The notes beneath the pieces are model-generated. The model did not search any database and was not told where the DNA came from. It worked only from the letters and a program-made list of their open reading frames with translations. A stretch of 64,000 bases of DNA from NCBI RefSeq assembly GCF_011044975.1, contig NZ_JAAKZV010000008.1:1-64000 (forward strand), read 5' to 3'. Positions 30,500 through 43,585 of this stretch are shown piece after piece. Position 1 is the first letter of the stretch. Each line of letters starts with the position of its first letter. This DNA comes from Streptomyces coryli. GTDB taxonomy: Bacteria; Actinomycetota; Actinomycetes; Streptomycetales; Streptomycetaceae. The position numbers and the translations under genes are program-made.

Positions 30500-30562
30500 G
30501 GCTAAGAGCCTGTGATGAAGCCCTCGCCGCACCGGCGGGAGCCTCATCACAGGCTCTTAGCC
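30500..30562. repeat. 63-bp element with perfect 19-bp inverted repeats (MITE/IS-end-like)
   Basis: GGCTAAGAGCCTGTGATGA (30500-30518) is exactly mirrored by TCATCACAGGCTCTTAGCC (30544-30562). The 25-base centre holds a second dyad, CGCCG-CAC-CGGCG. The arms are A/T-richer than the surroundings. AAGAGCCTGT ends resemble, from memory, IS5-family insertion-sequence termini, so a MITE or solo IS end is possible. It also could end transcription between two convergent genes. Confidence 0.7.
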
Positions 30563-30578
30563 GCTCTCGGCGGCGTAA

Positions 30579-30711
30579 GCCGACATCCGCCGGGTCAGCC
30601 GACATCCGCCGGGTCAGCCGACATCCGCCGGATCAGCCGACATCCGCCGGATCAGCCGATACCCGCCGACTCAGCCGATACCCGCCGACTCAGCCGATAT
30701 CCGCCGGATCC
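30579..30711. repeat. Seven 19-bp tandem repeats overlapping the priA 3' end
   Basis: Unit starts are 30579, 30598, 30617, 30636, 30655, 30674 and 30693, each exactly 19 bp. Units 1 and 2 are identical (GCCGACATCCGCCGGGTCA), 3 and 4 identical (…CCGGATCA), and 5 and 6 identical (GCCGATACCCGCCGACTCA). Unit 7 (GCCGATATCCGCCGGATCC) is priA coding sequence and the last bases of unit 6 are the priA stop codon. The core ATCCG-C-CGGAT is a near-palindrome. It is not a CRISPR: there are no spacers. Confidence 0.95.
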
Positions 30712-32837
30712 ACCCGCACCCGCACCGGCGCCTGATCCCCCCTGGCCATCCGCGCCGCGACCGCCGTCTTCACCGCCGCCGCCAGCGCGGCCCCCCGCCC
30801 GGGCGGCACCCGCAGCAGCACCCGCTCCCAGCCGTCCGCACCGTCCGTTACGGGCCTGGGCCCCCGCCGCCCGCCGGGCGGTCCCGGCGGCGCCACCGGC
30901 ACCGGACCCAGCACATCCGCCTCCTCCGGCAGCTGCACCGCCGGCACGAACTCCCGTACCGCCGCGGCCGGTCCGGCCACCGCGATCATGCGCGACACCG
31001 GCGGGAAGCCCAGCTCCGCCCGCTCCGCGAGCTCGCGGGCCGCGAAGCCCGCCGGGTCCCAGCGCACCAGCGCCTGCACCGGCCGCTGCGCCGGATCGGC
31101 GACGATCACGACCGTGCCCCCCTCGGCCTGCCCGCGGACCAGCGCGGCCGCGTCCAGCCAGCGCCGCAGCGCCTCCTCCCCGGCGCGCAGGTCGGGGCGC
31201 GAGAGCAGCGCCCAGCCGTCCAGCAGCAGGGCCGCCGCATAGCCGCCCTCGGCCACGGGCTCGGCCCCCGGCGTGCTCACCACGAGCGCCGGCTCGCCGG
31301 CGACCCGCTCCAGCACATGCTCCCGCCCGGACGTCCGCACCGGCACCTCGGGAAAGGCCCGGCCCAACTCCTCAGCGGTCCGCCGCGCGCCGACGATCTG
31401 CGCCCGCAGCCGCGTCGAACCGCACTCCACGCACGAGTAATCCGCGACGGTGTCACCGCACCACCCGCACCGCAGCGCCTCACCGCTCCCCGGACTCTCC
31501 AGCGGGCCCGCGCACTTGCGGCACCTCGCCGGCGTCCGGCACCGCTCGCACGCCAGCCGCGGCGCATACCCCCGGCGCGGCACCTGCACCAGCACCGGAC
31601 CGAGCTTGAGCCCTTCGCGGACCGCCTGCCACGCCACCGTCGGCAGCCGCGCGGCCCGCGCCGCCGCGTCCCGCGCCTGATCGTTCTCCCCCACGGTCCG
31701 TACGACAGGAGCGGCCGCCCGCACCACGTCACGCGCCGCCTCGACCGGCCGCGCCCACCCGGTCTCCACCAGCTGCGCCGCCTCCACGGTCCGCGAATGC
31801 GCGCCCAGCAGAAAGCCGCACTTCTCATGCGCCGCCCGCAGCAGCAGCACCTCGCGCGCATGCGGCTGCGGCGCATGCTGCTCGCTGTGGCTGCCGTCCC
31901 CGTCGTCCCAGATCGCTACGAGCCCCAGCCGCCGCACCGGCGCGAACATCGCCGCCCGGGTGCCGACCACCGCCCGCACGGCCCCGCGATTGATGGACAG
32001 CCACCGCCGATACCGCTCCTCGGGCCCGCTCTCGGCGGCGAGCAGCACATGCTGCCCCTCCCCCACCAGCGCCTTCAGCGCGGAGTCCACCCGGGCAGCG
32101 GCCCGCCCGTCCGGTACGACGACGAGCGCCCCGCGCCCCGAAGCCAGCGTGGCGGCGACGGCCCGCGCGATCTCATCCGGCCAATGCGGCCCGGGAAGTG
32201 CGTCCCAGACGGCCCGCGGCGCATCCCCCCGCGCCAGCGCCTGCAGAAAGGACGCCCCGTCCCCGTACCGCCCCCAGGGCCCGACCGGGTCCTCGGGCGC
32301 CGGCGGCAGCGCGGGCGGCGCCGGGCTCTCCTCGCCCTCCGCCTTGGCCCGCCGCGGCGGCACGGCCAGCTGCACCACATCGGCAAGCGACCCGGCATAG
32401 CGATCGGCAACGGCCCGGCACAGACCGAGCAGTTCGGGACCCAGCACCACCTCGGGCGACAGCACCTGCGCGAGCCGCGCCAGCGGCCCCCCGTAATCGC
32501 TCTCGGCAAGCCGCTCGACGATGAACCCGTCGTGCAGCTCCCCGCCTTCACGCCGCCCCTTGACGACCCGCGCCCCGAACCGCACCCGCACCCGCACCCC
32601 GGGCTGCGCCTCGGCGTCCATGTCGGCGGGCACCGCATAGTCGAAATACCGGTCGAGGTGCGTCAGCCCCTTGTCGACCAGCACCCGCGCCACGGGCAAC
32701 TCCGCGGCCAGCGGCGCCCCCCGCCACGTCCGCGGCTTGGCCCGCGGCTTCTTGGCCTCCCGCACGGTCTCGCGAATCAGCGCAAGCTGCTCGCCTCCCG
32801 GTGGGGAGGTGTCGGGCTCGTCGTCTGCGCTGCTCAC
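30690..32837 (-). CDS. priA: Primosomal protein N' (PriA), helicase motifs degenerate
   Basis: The 715-residue protein shows the PriA DNA-binding N-terminus (VLVDKGLTHLDRYFDYAVP) and the zinc region with four Cys pairs (CERC, CRKC, CGWC, CVEC, roughly residues 420-460). The Walker A motif of other PriA proteins (GVTGSGKT) is missing at the expected place, where ALVVVPDGRAAARVDSAL occurs, and the DEEH box reads VAIWDDGDGSHSEQ. This matches actinobacterial PriA, which are thought to lack helicase activity and act as replication-restart scaffolds. It is 103 bases downstream of metK, with a terminator between. Confidence 0.92.
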   Translation of the reverse strand: MSSADDEPDTSPPGGEQLALIRETVREAKKPRAKPRTWRGAPLAAELPVARVLVDKGLTHLDRYFDYAVPADMDAEAQPGVRVRVRFGARVVKGRREGGELHDGFIVERLAESDYGGPLARLAQVLSPEVVLGPELLGLCRAVADRYAGSLADVVQLAVPPRRAKAEGEESPAPPALPPAPEDPVGPWGRYGDGASFLQALARGDAPRAVWDALPGPHWPDEIARAVAATLASGRGALVVVPDGRAAARVDSALKALVGEGQHVLLAAESGPEERYRRWLSINRGAVRAVVGTRAAMFAPVRRLGLVAIWDDGDGSHSEQHAPQPHAREVLLLRAAHEKCGFLLGAHSRTVEAAQLVETGWARPVEAARDVVRAAAPVVRTVGENDQARDAAARAARLPTVAWQAVREGLKLGPVLVQVPRRGYAPRLACERCRTPARCRKCAGPLESPGSGEALRCGWCGDTVADYSCVECGSTRLRAQIVGARRTAEELGRAFPEVPVRTSGREHVLERVAGEPALVVSTPGAEPVAEGGYAAALLLDGWALLSRPDLRAGEEALRRWLDAAALVRGQAEGGTVVIVADPAQRPVQALVRWDPAGFAARELAERAELGFPPVSRMIAVAGPAAAVREFVPAVQLPEEADVLGPVPVAPPGPPGGRRGPRPVTDGADGWERVLLRVPPGRGAALAAAVKTAVAARMARGDQAPVRVRVDPADIG

Positions 32838-32877
32838 GTATCCGTTCTACCGGATGGGAGTGACAGTCCGCGCACGC

Positions 32878-32918
32878 GGGCGCCCCGGCACCTGTTCGAG
32901 GCAGGTACCGGGGCGCCC
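32878..32918 (-). terminator. Terminator after metK
   Basis: GGGCGCCCCGG-CACCTG and CAGGTACCGGGGCGCCC form a roughly 16-bp stem with a seven-base loop just past the metK stop. Confidence 0.8.
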
Positions 32919-32940
32919 GGTGCGTACGAAGCTCTGCGGA

Positions 32941-34149
32941 CTACAGGCCGGAAGCCTTCCGCAGCGCGTCCGTGCGGTCCGTCTTCTCCCAGGTGAAGTC
33001 CGGGTGCTCGCGGCCGAAGTGGCCGTAAGCCGCGGTCTCGGAGTAGATCGGGCGCAGCAGGTGCAGGTCGCGGATGATCGCGGCCGGGCGGAGGTCGAAG
33101 ACCTCGGAGATGGCCTGCTCGATCTTCTCCGGCTCCACCGTGGCGGTGCCGAAGGTCTCGACGAAGAGGCCGACCGGCTCGGCCTTGCCGATCGCGTAGG
33201 CGACCTGGACCTCGCAGCGGGCGGCGAGGCCGGCCGCGACGACGTTCTTGGCGACCCAGCGCATCGCGTACGCCGCGGAGCGGTCGACCTTGGACGGGTC
33301 CTTGCCGGAGAAGGCGCCGCCGCCGTGCCGGGCCATGCCGCCGTACGTGTCGATGATGATCTTCCGGCCGGTCAGGCCCGCGTCGCCCATCGGGCCGCCG
33401 ACCTCGAAGCGGCCGGTGGGGTTGACCAGCAGCCGGTAGCCCTCGGTGTCGAGCTTGATGCCGTCCTCGAGCAGCGCGGCCAGCTCCGGCTCCACCACGA
33501 ACTCGCGGATGTCGGGGGCGAGCAGCGAGTCCAGGTCGATGTCCGAGGCGTGCTGGGACGAGACGACGACGGTGTCCAGGCGGACCGCCTTGTCGCCGTT
33601 GTACTCGATGGTGACCTGGGTCTTGCCGTCGGGGCGCAGGTAGGGGATGGTCCCGTTCTTCCGGACCTCCGACAGCCGCTTGGACAGCCGGTGCGCCAGG
33701 TGGATCGGCAGCGGCATCAGCGACGGCGTCTCGTCGGTCGCGTAACCGAACATCAGGCCCTGGTCGCCCGCGCCCTGCTTGTCGAGCTCGTCCTCGTCGC
33801 CCTCGACGCGCTTCTCGTACGCCGTGTCGACGCCCTGCGCGATGTCGGGGGACTGCGAGCCGATGGACACCGAGACGCCACAGGAGGCGCCGTCGAAGCC
33901 CTTCTTCGACGAGTCGTAGCCGATCTCGAGGATCTTCGAGCGCACGAGGGTGGCGATGTCGGCATACGCCGTCGTCGTGACCTCTCCGGCCACATGCACC
34001 TGACCGGTGGTGATCAGCGTCTCGACCGCGACGCGGGACGCGGGGTCCTGCTGCAGGAGGGCGTCGAGGATGGTGTCGCTGATCTGGTCAGCGATCTTGT
34101 CGGGGTGACCTTCGGTCACGGACTCCGAAGTGAAAAGACGGCGGGACAC
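32941..34149 (-). CDS. metK: S-adenosylmethionine synthase
   Basis: The 402-residue protein has the three-domain MetK signatures: [20 protein letters not shown] at the N-terminus, [15 protein letters not shown] for ATP binding, and the phosphate-binding [19 protein letters not shown] near residue 275. It makes S-adenosylmethionine from methionine and ATP. GTG 34149 with AGGGAG upstream is chosen; the frame remains open further upstream. In streptomycetes SAM supply affects development and antibiotic production. I see no SAM riboswitch in the roughly 170 bases upstream. Confidence 0.97.
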   Translation of the reverse strand: MSRRLFTSESVTEGHPDKIADQISDTILDALLQQDPASRVAVETLITTGQVHVAGEVTTTAYADIATLVRSKILEIGYDSSKKGFDGASCGVSVSIGSQSPDIAQGVDTAYEKRVEGDEDELDKQGAGDQGLMFGYATDETPSLMPLPIHLAHRLSKRLSEVRKNGTIPYLRPDGKTQVTIEYNGDKAVRLDTVVVSSQHASDIDLDSLLAPDIREFVVEPELAALLEDGIKLDTEGYRLLVNPTGRFEVGGPMGDAGLTGRKIIIDTYGGMARHGGGAFSGKDPSKVDRSAAYAMRWVAKNVVAAGLAARCEVQVAYAIGKAEPVGLFVETFGTATVEPEKIEQAISEVFDLRPAAIIRDLHLLRPIYSETAAYGHFGREHPDFTWEKTDRTDALRKASGL

Positions 34150-34320
34150 ATCGCTCCCTGGGTTGCAGCGGCTGCTGGCTATCAATAGTGGACCGTATCC
34201 CGGGAGAGCTCCCCCGAGGCCGATCCGGGCACAGTTTATCTGCCGGAATCCCCGTGGCCACAACCACGTCTCGATCTGTGGATGGCGTGTGACCTGGGGA
34301 TCTTCCGGTTCACGCGATAT

Positions 34321-35577
34321 TCATCGACCGTTCTGCGCTGGAGTGTCGGCTTCCGGGCCGCGCTGCAGCCGGGTGGCCACCAGGTCCCAGACGGTGTCCG
34401 CGAGGGACTCCTTGGGCCCGTACGGGACCGGCGTCTCGGAGCCGTCGGCGCCGAGGACGACGGCCTCGTTGTCCGCCGAGCCGAAGGTCTTCTTCTCCCC
34501 GACCTCATTGACGACCAGCAGGTCACAGCGCTTGCGGGCCAGCTTGGCGCGGCCGTTCGCCAGCACGTCGTCGGTCTCGGCGGCGAAGCCGACGACCACC
34601 TGGCCCTCGCGGGCCCGCTCGGCGGAGATCTCGGCGAGGATGTCGGGATTACGGGTCAGCCGGACCGGGTCCGGCTCCTGGCCGTCCTTCTTCTTGATCT
34701 TCCCGGCGCGGTATACGGCCGGGCGGAAATCGGCCACCGCCGCCGCCATCACCACGGCGTCGGCGTCCGCGGCCGCCTTCACCATCGCCTCGCGCAGCTG
34801 CAGCGCGGTCCCGACCCGGACGACGTCCGCGCCGGCCGGGACCGGCAGATCGGTGTTGGCGGCGACCAGGGTGACCTGGGCGCCGCGGGCGAGGGCGGTA
34901 CGGGCGAGGGCGAAGCCCTGCTTGCCGGTGGAGCGGTTGCCGAGGTAGCGGACCGGGTCGAGCGGCTCGCGGGTGCCGCCGGCGCTGATCACGATGCGGC
35001 GGCCGATGAGGTCCTGGGCCAGGCCTGAGGCGCCGCGGGCCAGCACCCGGCGGGCGACCTCGAAGATCTCCTCCGGCTCCGGGAGCCGGCCCTTGCCGGT
35101 GTCCACGCCGGTGAGGCGGCCGACCGCGGGCTCGATGACGATGGCACCGCGGGAGCGGAGGATGGCCACATTGGTCTGGGTGGCGGGGTGCTCCCACATC
35201 TCGGTGTGCATCGCCGGGGCGAAGACGACCGGGCAGGTGGCCGTGAGCAGGGTGTTCGTCAGCAGGTCGTCGGCGAGGCCGAGGGCGGCCTTGGCGAGCA
35301 TGTCGGCGGTGGCGGGGGCGACGATCACCAGGTCGGCGGAGCGGCCGATGCGGACGTGCGGGACCTCGTGGACGTTCTCCCACACCTCGGTGGCGGCCGG
35401 CTTGCCGGAGAGCGCGGACCAGGTGGCCTCGCCGACGAAGTGCAGGGCGGACGCGGTGGGCACCACCTGCACGTCGTGGCCGGACTCGGTGAGTCTGCGC
35501 AGCAGCTCGCACGCCTTGTAGGCAGCGATGCCGCCGCTCACCCCGAGCACGACCTTCGGCTTGGCTGTCTGGGTCAC
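34321..35577 (-). CDS. coaBC: Phosphopantothenoylcysteine decarboxylase / phosphopantothenate-cysteine ligase
   Basis: The 418-residue bifunctional protein has an N-terminal flavin-dependent CoaC domain with VVLGVSGGIAAYKACELLRRL, the active-site FAPAMHTEMWEHPATQ and conserved Asn in LLTNTLL. The C-terminal CoaB ligase domain carries ISAGGTREPLDPVRYLGNRS and KKKDGQEP. It makes 4'-phosphopantetheine in two steps of coenzyme A synthesis. It lies downstream of rpoZ, separated by a hairpin, and upstream of metK. Confidence 0.95.
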   Translation of the reverse strand: MTQTAKPKVVLGVSGGIAAYKACELLRRLTESGHDVQVVPTASALHFVGEATWSALSGKPAATEVWENVHEVPHVRIGRSADLVIVAPATADMLAKAALGLADDLLTNTLLTATCPVVFAPAMHTEMWEHPATQTNVAILRSRGAIVIEPAVGRLTGVDTGKGRLPEPEEIFEVARRVLARGASGLAQDLIGRRIVISAGGTREPLDPVRYLGNRSTGKQGFALARTALARGAQVTLVAANTDLPVPAGADVVRVGTALQLREAMVKAAADADAVVMAAAVADFRPAVYRAGKIKKKDGQEPDPVRLTRNPDILAEISAERAREGQVVVGFAAETDDVLANGRAKLARKRCDLLVVNEVGEKKTFGSADNEAVVLGADGSETPVPYGPKESLADTVWDLVATRLQRGPEADTPAQNGR

Positions 35578-35632
35578 GTCTGGGTCCCCACCCTTCCGGT
35601 CAAACGATTCTGTACTCCCCCATCACACACCA

Positions 35633-35661
35633 CGGGCCCGGCAGGTGCGCTGCCGGGCCCG
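35633..35661 (-). terminator. Hairpin between rpoZ and coaBC
   Basis: CGGGCCCGGCA and TGCCGGGCCCG form a perfect 11-bp stem with a seven-base loop. It follows rpoZ on the minus strand and may partly end that transcript. Confidence 0.75.
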
Positions 35662-35687
35662 GGAAAACGTTCTGTGCGGCGTACTGC

Positions 35688-35960
35688 TCAGGTCGCCGGG
35701 GCCTCCACGGCCTCGGAGGTGAGCAGGCCGGCGTTGATCTCGCGCAGGGCGATCGAGAGCGGCTTCTCGTGCACGTGGGTGTCGACGAGCGGGCCGACGT
35801 ACTCAAGCAGACCCTCGCCGAGCTGCGAGTAGTACGCGTTGATCTGGCGCGCACGCTTGGCGGCGTAGATCACCAGGCTGTACTTCGAGTCGGTGGCCTC
35901 GAGCAGCTCGTCGATGGGCGGGTTAATGATGCCCTCGGGCGCGTTCATAGGAGAGGACAA
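35688..35960 (-). CDS. rpoZ: RNA polymerase omega subunit
   Basis: This 90-residue protein is essentially the Streptomyces omega subunit: [20 protein letters not shown] then [17 protein letters not shown] and a C-terminal extension ([20 protein letters not shown]). It binds beta' and helps RNA polymerase assembly. The start is taken as TTG 35960, which gives the family N-terminus [13 protein letters not shown] at 35948 is the alternative. It is downstream of gmk. Confidence 0.95.
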   Translation of the reverse strand: MSSPMNAPEGIINPPIDELLEATDSKYSLVIYAAKRARQINAYYSQLGEGLLEYVGPLVDTHVHEKPLSIALREINAGLLTSEAVEAPAT

Positions 35961-35988
35961 CTCTCAGGCCTTCCGTAAATGATCATGA

Positions 35989-36549
35989 TCAGTCTGAAAC
36001 CTGCATCAAGGCTAGCAGCTCGCGCGCAACATCCTCGACGGAGGTATTGACAAGCGTGGAGTCGAACTCACTCTCCGCCGCCAGCTCGGTCTTCGCGGCC
36101 TCGAGCCGCCGCTCGATCACCTCGGGCGGCTCGGTGCCGCGCCCGGTCAGCCGTCGGACCAGCTCGTCCCAGCTGGGCGGGGCCAGGAAGACCAGCTGCG
36201 CGTCGGGCATCGACTGGCGGACCAGCCGGGCGCCCTGCAGGTCGATCTCCAGCAGTACCGGCTCACCGTTCTCCAGCCGCTCCTGCACCGCCTTGCGCGG
36301 GGTGCCGTAGCGGTTCCCGGAGAACTCCGCCCACTCGAGCAGATCGCCATTGGCGACCAGCTTGTCGAACTCCTCGTCGGAGACGAAGTAGTACTGCACG
36401 CCGTGCTTCTCACCCGGCCGCGGATGGCGGGTGGTCGCCGAGACGGAGAGCCAGACCTCGGGGTGGACCTTGCGCATATGAGCGACGACCGTGCTCTTGC
36501 CGACCCCGGAGGGGCCGGAGAGCACGGTCAGCCGCGGACGTTCACTCAT
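35989..36549 (-). CDS. gmk: Guanylate kinase
   Basis: The protein of about 186 residues from ATG 36549 has the P-loop [15 protein letters not shown], the GMP-binding region [20 protein letters not shown] and [13 protein letters not shown]. It phosphorylates GMP to GDP. An upstream in-frame GTG at 36594 would add [14 protein letters not shown]; neither has a strong ribosome binding site. It follows the integration-host-factor gene directly, a standard actinobacterial pair. Confidence 0.94.
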   Translation of the reverse strand: MSERPRLTVLSGPSGVGKSTVVAHMRKVHPEVWLSVSATTRHPRPGEKHGVQYYFVSDEEFDKLVANGDLLEWAEFSGNRYGTPRKAVQERLENGEPVLLEIDLQGARLVRQSMPDAQLVFLAPPSWDELVRRLTGRGTEPPEVIERRLEAAKTELAAESEFDSTLVNTSVEDVARELLALMQVSD

Positions 36550-36599
36550 GCAGCGATTATCCCGGTTCCCAGGAGTGCCATTGACAACTGGCACGGGAA

Positions 36600-36923
36600 T
36601 CAGGCGCTGGCGCCGCCGAACTCACGCTCGAGCGACGCAATCTGGTTGGAGCCAAGGCCACGCACCCGGCGGCTCTCGGAGATGCCGAGCCGCTCCATGA
36701 TCTGCTTGGCGCGGACCTTGCCCACGCCCGGGAGCGACTCCAGCAGGGCGGAGACCTTCATCTTGCCGATGACATCGTTCTCCTGGCCCTGCTTGATGAC
36801 CTCGTGCAGGGAGGCGCCGGAGTGCTTCAGTCGATTCTTGACCTCGGCGCGCTCCCGGCGAGCCGCGGCGGCCTTCTCGAGCGCGGCTGCGCGCTGTTCA
36901 GGGGTAAGGGGCGGAAGAGCCAC
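36600..36923 (-). CDS. ihf: Actinobacterial-type integration host factor
   Basis: This 107-residue basic protein is the sIHF/mIHF type, unrelated to E. coli IHF. It has [20 protein letters not shown], a long helix rich in Arg/Glu, and the helix-two-turn-helix [19 protein letters not shown]. It binds DNA without sequence specificity, shapes the nucleoid and affects sporulation in Streptomyces. GTG 36923 has GAGGTGA upstream. The upstream 195-base gap before pyrF should hold its promoter. Confidence 0.96.
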   Translation of the reverse strand: MALPPLTPEQRAAALEKAAAARRERAEVKNRLKHSGASLHEVIKQGQENDVIGKMKVSALLESLPGVGKVRAKQIMERLGISESRRVRGLGSNQIASLEREFGGASA

Positions 36924-37118
36924 GCCTACGTCACCTCGGATGTCGAACTTGTCGGATACGGACCGGTGTGGAACCTAGTCGCCCCGCACCTGCGGAGCAA
37001 CGAGCAACGCGCTGGTGCACGCGCTCTGAAAACGGAGACTAGCGGCCGAGTCCGCTCGAGTCAGCGAGAACAGCGGAAAAGTCCTGGTCAGACTGAGATT
37101 GCTTGGCAATTCGTACGC

Positions 37119-37967
37119 TTATTGACCGCTTTGTCCATACGCATCCCGTACCTCGTCGGCCAGACGTGCGGCAGCCGCACGCAGGCCGTTTACGTCCGGG
37201 CCATGGCTCAGCACCCCGCGACTGACGCTGGGGAGCACATTTCGGAGCGCGGCTCCGAAGACCCCGGGAAGGTCCGCGGGAGTCGCGCCCTGGGCACCGA
37301 TGCCGGGGGCGAGGAGGGGTCCGTTGACGGCGAGGTCGACGCCCGCGTCGCCGAGCGTCGCGCCGACGACCGCGCCCACGGAGCCGAGCGGGTCCGCGCC
37401 GCGGTTCTCGGCGGCGATGTGGTCGAGCATCACCTGGGCGAGGACGCGGCCGTCCGCCGCCGTGGCGCGCTGCACCTCGGCGCCCTCCGGGTTGGAGGTG
37501 AGGCCGAGGACGAAGACGCCCGCCCCGGAGACGTGCGCGGCGTCCAGCGCCGGGCGCAGCGAGCCGAAGCCGAGATACGGGCTCACGGTCAGCGCGTCCG
37601 AGAACAGCGGGCTGTCCTTGTCCAGGAAGGCGGCCGCGTACGCGCCCATGGTGGAGCCGATGTCACCGCGCTTGGCGTCCATCAGCACCAGCGCCCCGGC
37701 GGCGCGGGCGTCGGCGACGGCGCGCTCCAGGACGGCGATGCCGCGGGAGCCGAAGCGCTCGAAGAAGGCGGACTGCGGCTTGAGCACGGCCGTACGGTCG
37801 GCGAGCGCCTCGACGACGGTGTGGGTGAACCGCTCCAGGCCCGCCACGTCGTCGTTCAGGCCCCACGCGGTCAGGAGCGAGGCATGCGGGTCGATGCCCA
37901 CGCACAGCGGGCCGCGGGTGTCCATGGCGGCCCGCAGGCGGGTGCCGAAGGGCTCGATGGCGCTCAT
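37119..37967 (-). CDS. pyrF: Orotidine 5'-phosphate decarboxylase
   Basis: The roughly 282-residue protein belongs to the type 2 (actinobacterial-long) OMP decarboxylase group, with [19 protein letters not shown] and the active-site [20 protein letters not shown] (Lys-Asp), followed by [13 protein letters not shown]. It makes UMP, the last step of the de novo pyrimidine pathway. ATG 37967 overlaps the pyrD stop by four bases. It is the last gene of the operon. Confidence 0.95.
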   Translation of the reverse strand: MSAIEPFGTRLRAAMDTRGPLCVGIDPHASLLTAWGLNDDVAGLERFTHTVVEALADRTAVLKPQSAFFERFGSRGIAVLERAVADARAAGALVLMDAKRGDIGSTMGAYAAAFLDKDSPLFSDALTVSPYLGFGSLRPALDAAHVSGAGVFVLGLTSNPEGAEVQRATAADGRVLAQVMLDHIAAENRGADPLGSVGAVVGATLGDAGVDLAVNGPLLAPGIGAQGATPADLPGVFGAALRNVLPSVSRGVLSHGPDVNGLRAAAARLADEVRDAYGQSGQ

Positions 37968-39088
37968 GCGTCCGTCCTCACGTCGGCGCCGACAGCGTCG
38001 GCGAGGGTGGCGTACGGGGAGTCGGCCAGCAGCTCGGCAAGGCCGCGGTGGAGCTTGCGGGGCCACAGCGGGCCCTCGTAGATGAAGGCGCTGTAGCCCT
38101 GGACGAGCGTGGCGCCGGCGAGGATGCGCTCCCAGGCGTCCGCGGCGGTCTCGATGCCGCCGGCGCCGATGAGGGTCACGCCGCGGTCGCCCACGCGCCC
38201 GTACAGCCGCCGCAGGACCTCCAGCGAGCGCGCCTTCAGCGGCGCCCCGGACAGGCCGCCGGCGCCGCAGGCCTCGACCTCGCCGGCGGGGGTCTGCAGG
38301 CCCTCGCGGGAGATGGTGGTGTTCGTCGCGATGATGCCGTCGAGGCCGAGCTCGACCGCGAGGTCTGCGACCTCGTCCACGTCCTCGTCGGCGAGGTCGG
38401 GAGCGATCTTCACCAGCAGCGGAACGCGGCGCGATGTCGTACGGTCCGCGGCCTCGCGGACAGCCGTCAGCAGCGGGCGGAGGTGCTCGACGGCCTGGAG
38501 GTTGCGCAGGCCAGGGGTGTTCGGGGAGGAGACGTTCACGACGAGGTAGTCGGCGTGCCCGGCGAGGCGCTCGGTGGAGGTGACGTAGTCCGCGATTGCC
38601 TCCGTTTCGGGGACCACCTTTGTCTTGCCGATGTTGACGCCGACGATCGCGTTCGGGCGGTACGGGGTGCGCTGCCCGGCCGTGCGGCGGGCCAGGCGGG
38701 CGGCCACGGCGGCCGAGCCGTCGTTGTTGAAGCCCATGCGGTTGATCAGCGCGCGGTCGGCCGGCAGCCGGAAGAGGCGCTTCTTCTCATTGCCGGGCTG
38801 CGGCTGCCCGGTGACGGTGCCGATCTCGACGAAGTCGAAGCCCAGCATGGTCAGCCCGTCGATGCCGACGGCGTTCTTGTCGAAGCCGGCGGCCAGGCCG
38901 AAGGGGCCGGGGAGGTCGAGCCCGAGCGCCTTGATCCGCAGCGACGGGTGCTTCGGGGCGGCGGTCAGCCGCACGCCGCCGCGCACCGCCGGGGTGGCGG
39001 CCGCGGTGCGGATGGCGTTGAAGGCCAGGTGGTGGGCCTTCTCCGGGTCCATCCGCTTGAAGCCGTACTTGAAGAGGAGGGGGTACAT
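37964..39088 (-). CDS. pyrD: Dihydroorotate dehydrogenase (quinone), class 2
   Basis: The 374-residue protein begins with the membrane-associating helix typical of class 2 ([20 protein letters not shown]). FMN and substrate motifs include [49 protein letters not shown] and [17 protein letters not shown]. It oxidises dihydroorotate and passes electrons to quinone. ATG 39088 lies 17 bases after a strong hairpin that follows carB. Confidence 0.95.
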   Translation of the reverse strand: MYPLLFKYGFKRMDPEKAHHLAFNAIRTAAATPAVRGGVRLTAAPKHPSLRIKALGLDLPGPFGLAAGFDKNAVGIDGLTMLGFDFVEIGTVTGQPQPGNEKKRLFRLPADRALINRMGFNNDGSAAVAARLARRTAGQRTPYRPNAIVGVNIGKTKVVPETEAIADYVTSTERLAGHADYLVVNVSSPNTPGLRNLQAVEHLRPLLTAVREAADRTTSRRVPLLVKIAPDLADEDVDEVADLAVELGLDGIIATNTTISREGLQTPAGEVEACGAGGLSGAPLKARSLEVLRRLYGRVGDRGVTLIGAGGIETAADAWERILAGATLVQGYSAFIYEGPLWPRKLHRGLAELLADSPYATLADAVGADVRTDA

Positions 39089-39104
39089 GCGGTCCTTCTT
39101 CCGG

Positions 39105-39143
39105 TACGGGCCCCGCCGGCGTGGATGGCCGGCGGGGCCCGTA
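39105..39143 (-). terminator. Hairpin between carB and pyrD
   Basis: TACGGGCCCCGCCGGC pairs with GCCGGCGGGGCCCGTA in a 16-bp stem. It sits inside the pyrimidine operon, immediately before pyrD, and could attenuate transcription of pyrD-pyrF. Confidence 0.75.
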
Positions 39144-39150
39144 AAGGCGG

Positions 39151-42457
<3,307 letters not shown>

Positions 42458-42465
<8 letters not shown>

Positions 42466-43585
42466 GCTGGCCCTCCATGAGCTCTACGAAGCGGTCGAAC
42501 AGGTACGCGGCGTCGTGCGGGCCCGCGGCCGCCTCGGGGTGGTACTGGACGCTGAAGGCCGGCTGGTCGAGCAGCTGCAGCCCCTCGACGACGTCGTCGT
42601 TGAGGCAGACGTGCGTGACCTCGGCGCGGCCGTAGGGGGTGTCGAAGGGGCCGTCGAGCGGGGCGTCCACGGCGAAGCCGTGGTTGTGCGCCGTGACCTC
42701 GACCTTGCCGGTCGTACGGTCCTGGACCGGCTGGTTGATGCCGCGGTGGCCGTACTTGAGCTTGAAGGTGCCCTGGCCGAGCGCGCGGCCGAAGAGCTGG
42801 TTGCCGAAGCAGATGCCGAAGAGCGGGGTCTTGCGCTCCAGCACGCCCTTGACCAGCGAGACCGGGTGGTCGGCGGTGGCGGGGTCGCCGGGGCCGTTGG
42901 AGAAGAAGACGCCGTCGGGGTTCACCGCGTAGATGTCCTCGACCGTGGCGCTGCCCGGCAGCACGTGCACCTCGATGCCGCGCTCGGCCATGCGGTGCGG
43001 GGTCATGCCCTTGATACCGAGGTCGACGGCGGCGACGGTGAAGCGCTTCTCGCCGATGGCGGGGACCACGTACGGCTCGGTGGTGGCCACCTGCTCGTAC
43101 AGGCTGGCGCCCTTCATCTGCGGGGCGGCCTGGACGCGCTGGAGCAGCGCGGCGTCGTCGGCGAGGGCCTCGCCGGAGAAGATGCCGACGCGCATGGCGC
43201 CGCGCTCGCGCAGGTGCCGGGTCAGCGCGCGGGTGTCGATGCCGCTGATGCCGACGATGCCCTGCTTGGCGAGCTCCTCGTCGAGGGAGCGCTGGGCGCG
43301 CCAGTTGGAGGGCTTGCGGGCGGGGTCGCGGACCACATAACCCGCCACCCAGATCTGCCCGGACTCCGGGTCCTCGTCGTTCACGCCGGTGTTGCCGACG
43401 TGCGGGGCGGTCATGACGACCACCTGCCCCTTGTACGACGGGTCCGTCAGGGTCTCCTGGTAGCCGGTCATGCCGGTGGAGAAGACGGCCTCGCCGACGG
43501 TCTCCCCCACCGCGCCGTACGCCCGGCCGCGGAAGGTGCGGCCGTCCTCCAGGACGAGCACCGCGGGTGCCTTCGGGGTCGTCAT
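42458..43585 (-). CDS. carA: Carbamoyl phosphate synthase small subunit
   Basis: The 375-residue glutaminase subunit has the N-terminal domain ([34 protein letters not shown]) and a class I glutamine amidotransferase domain with the Cys nucleophile in [16 protein letters not shown] and His/Glu in [14 protein letters not shown]. It supplies ammonia to CarB. ATG 43585 overlaps the upstream PH-like gene by four bases. Confidence 0.96.

Noticed and set aside
30579-30711. Possible CRISPR array
   Set aside because: Units are head-to-tail without spacers and no cas genes are present.
30512-31609. Plus-strand frame starting in the inverted repeat and encoding Pro-rich repeats
   Set aside because: Its repeats are simply the 19-bp DNA array read through, followed by antisense priA.
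34150-34320. SAM riboswitch ahead of metK
   Set aside because: No conserved SAM aptamer blocks were recognised in this leader.
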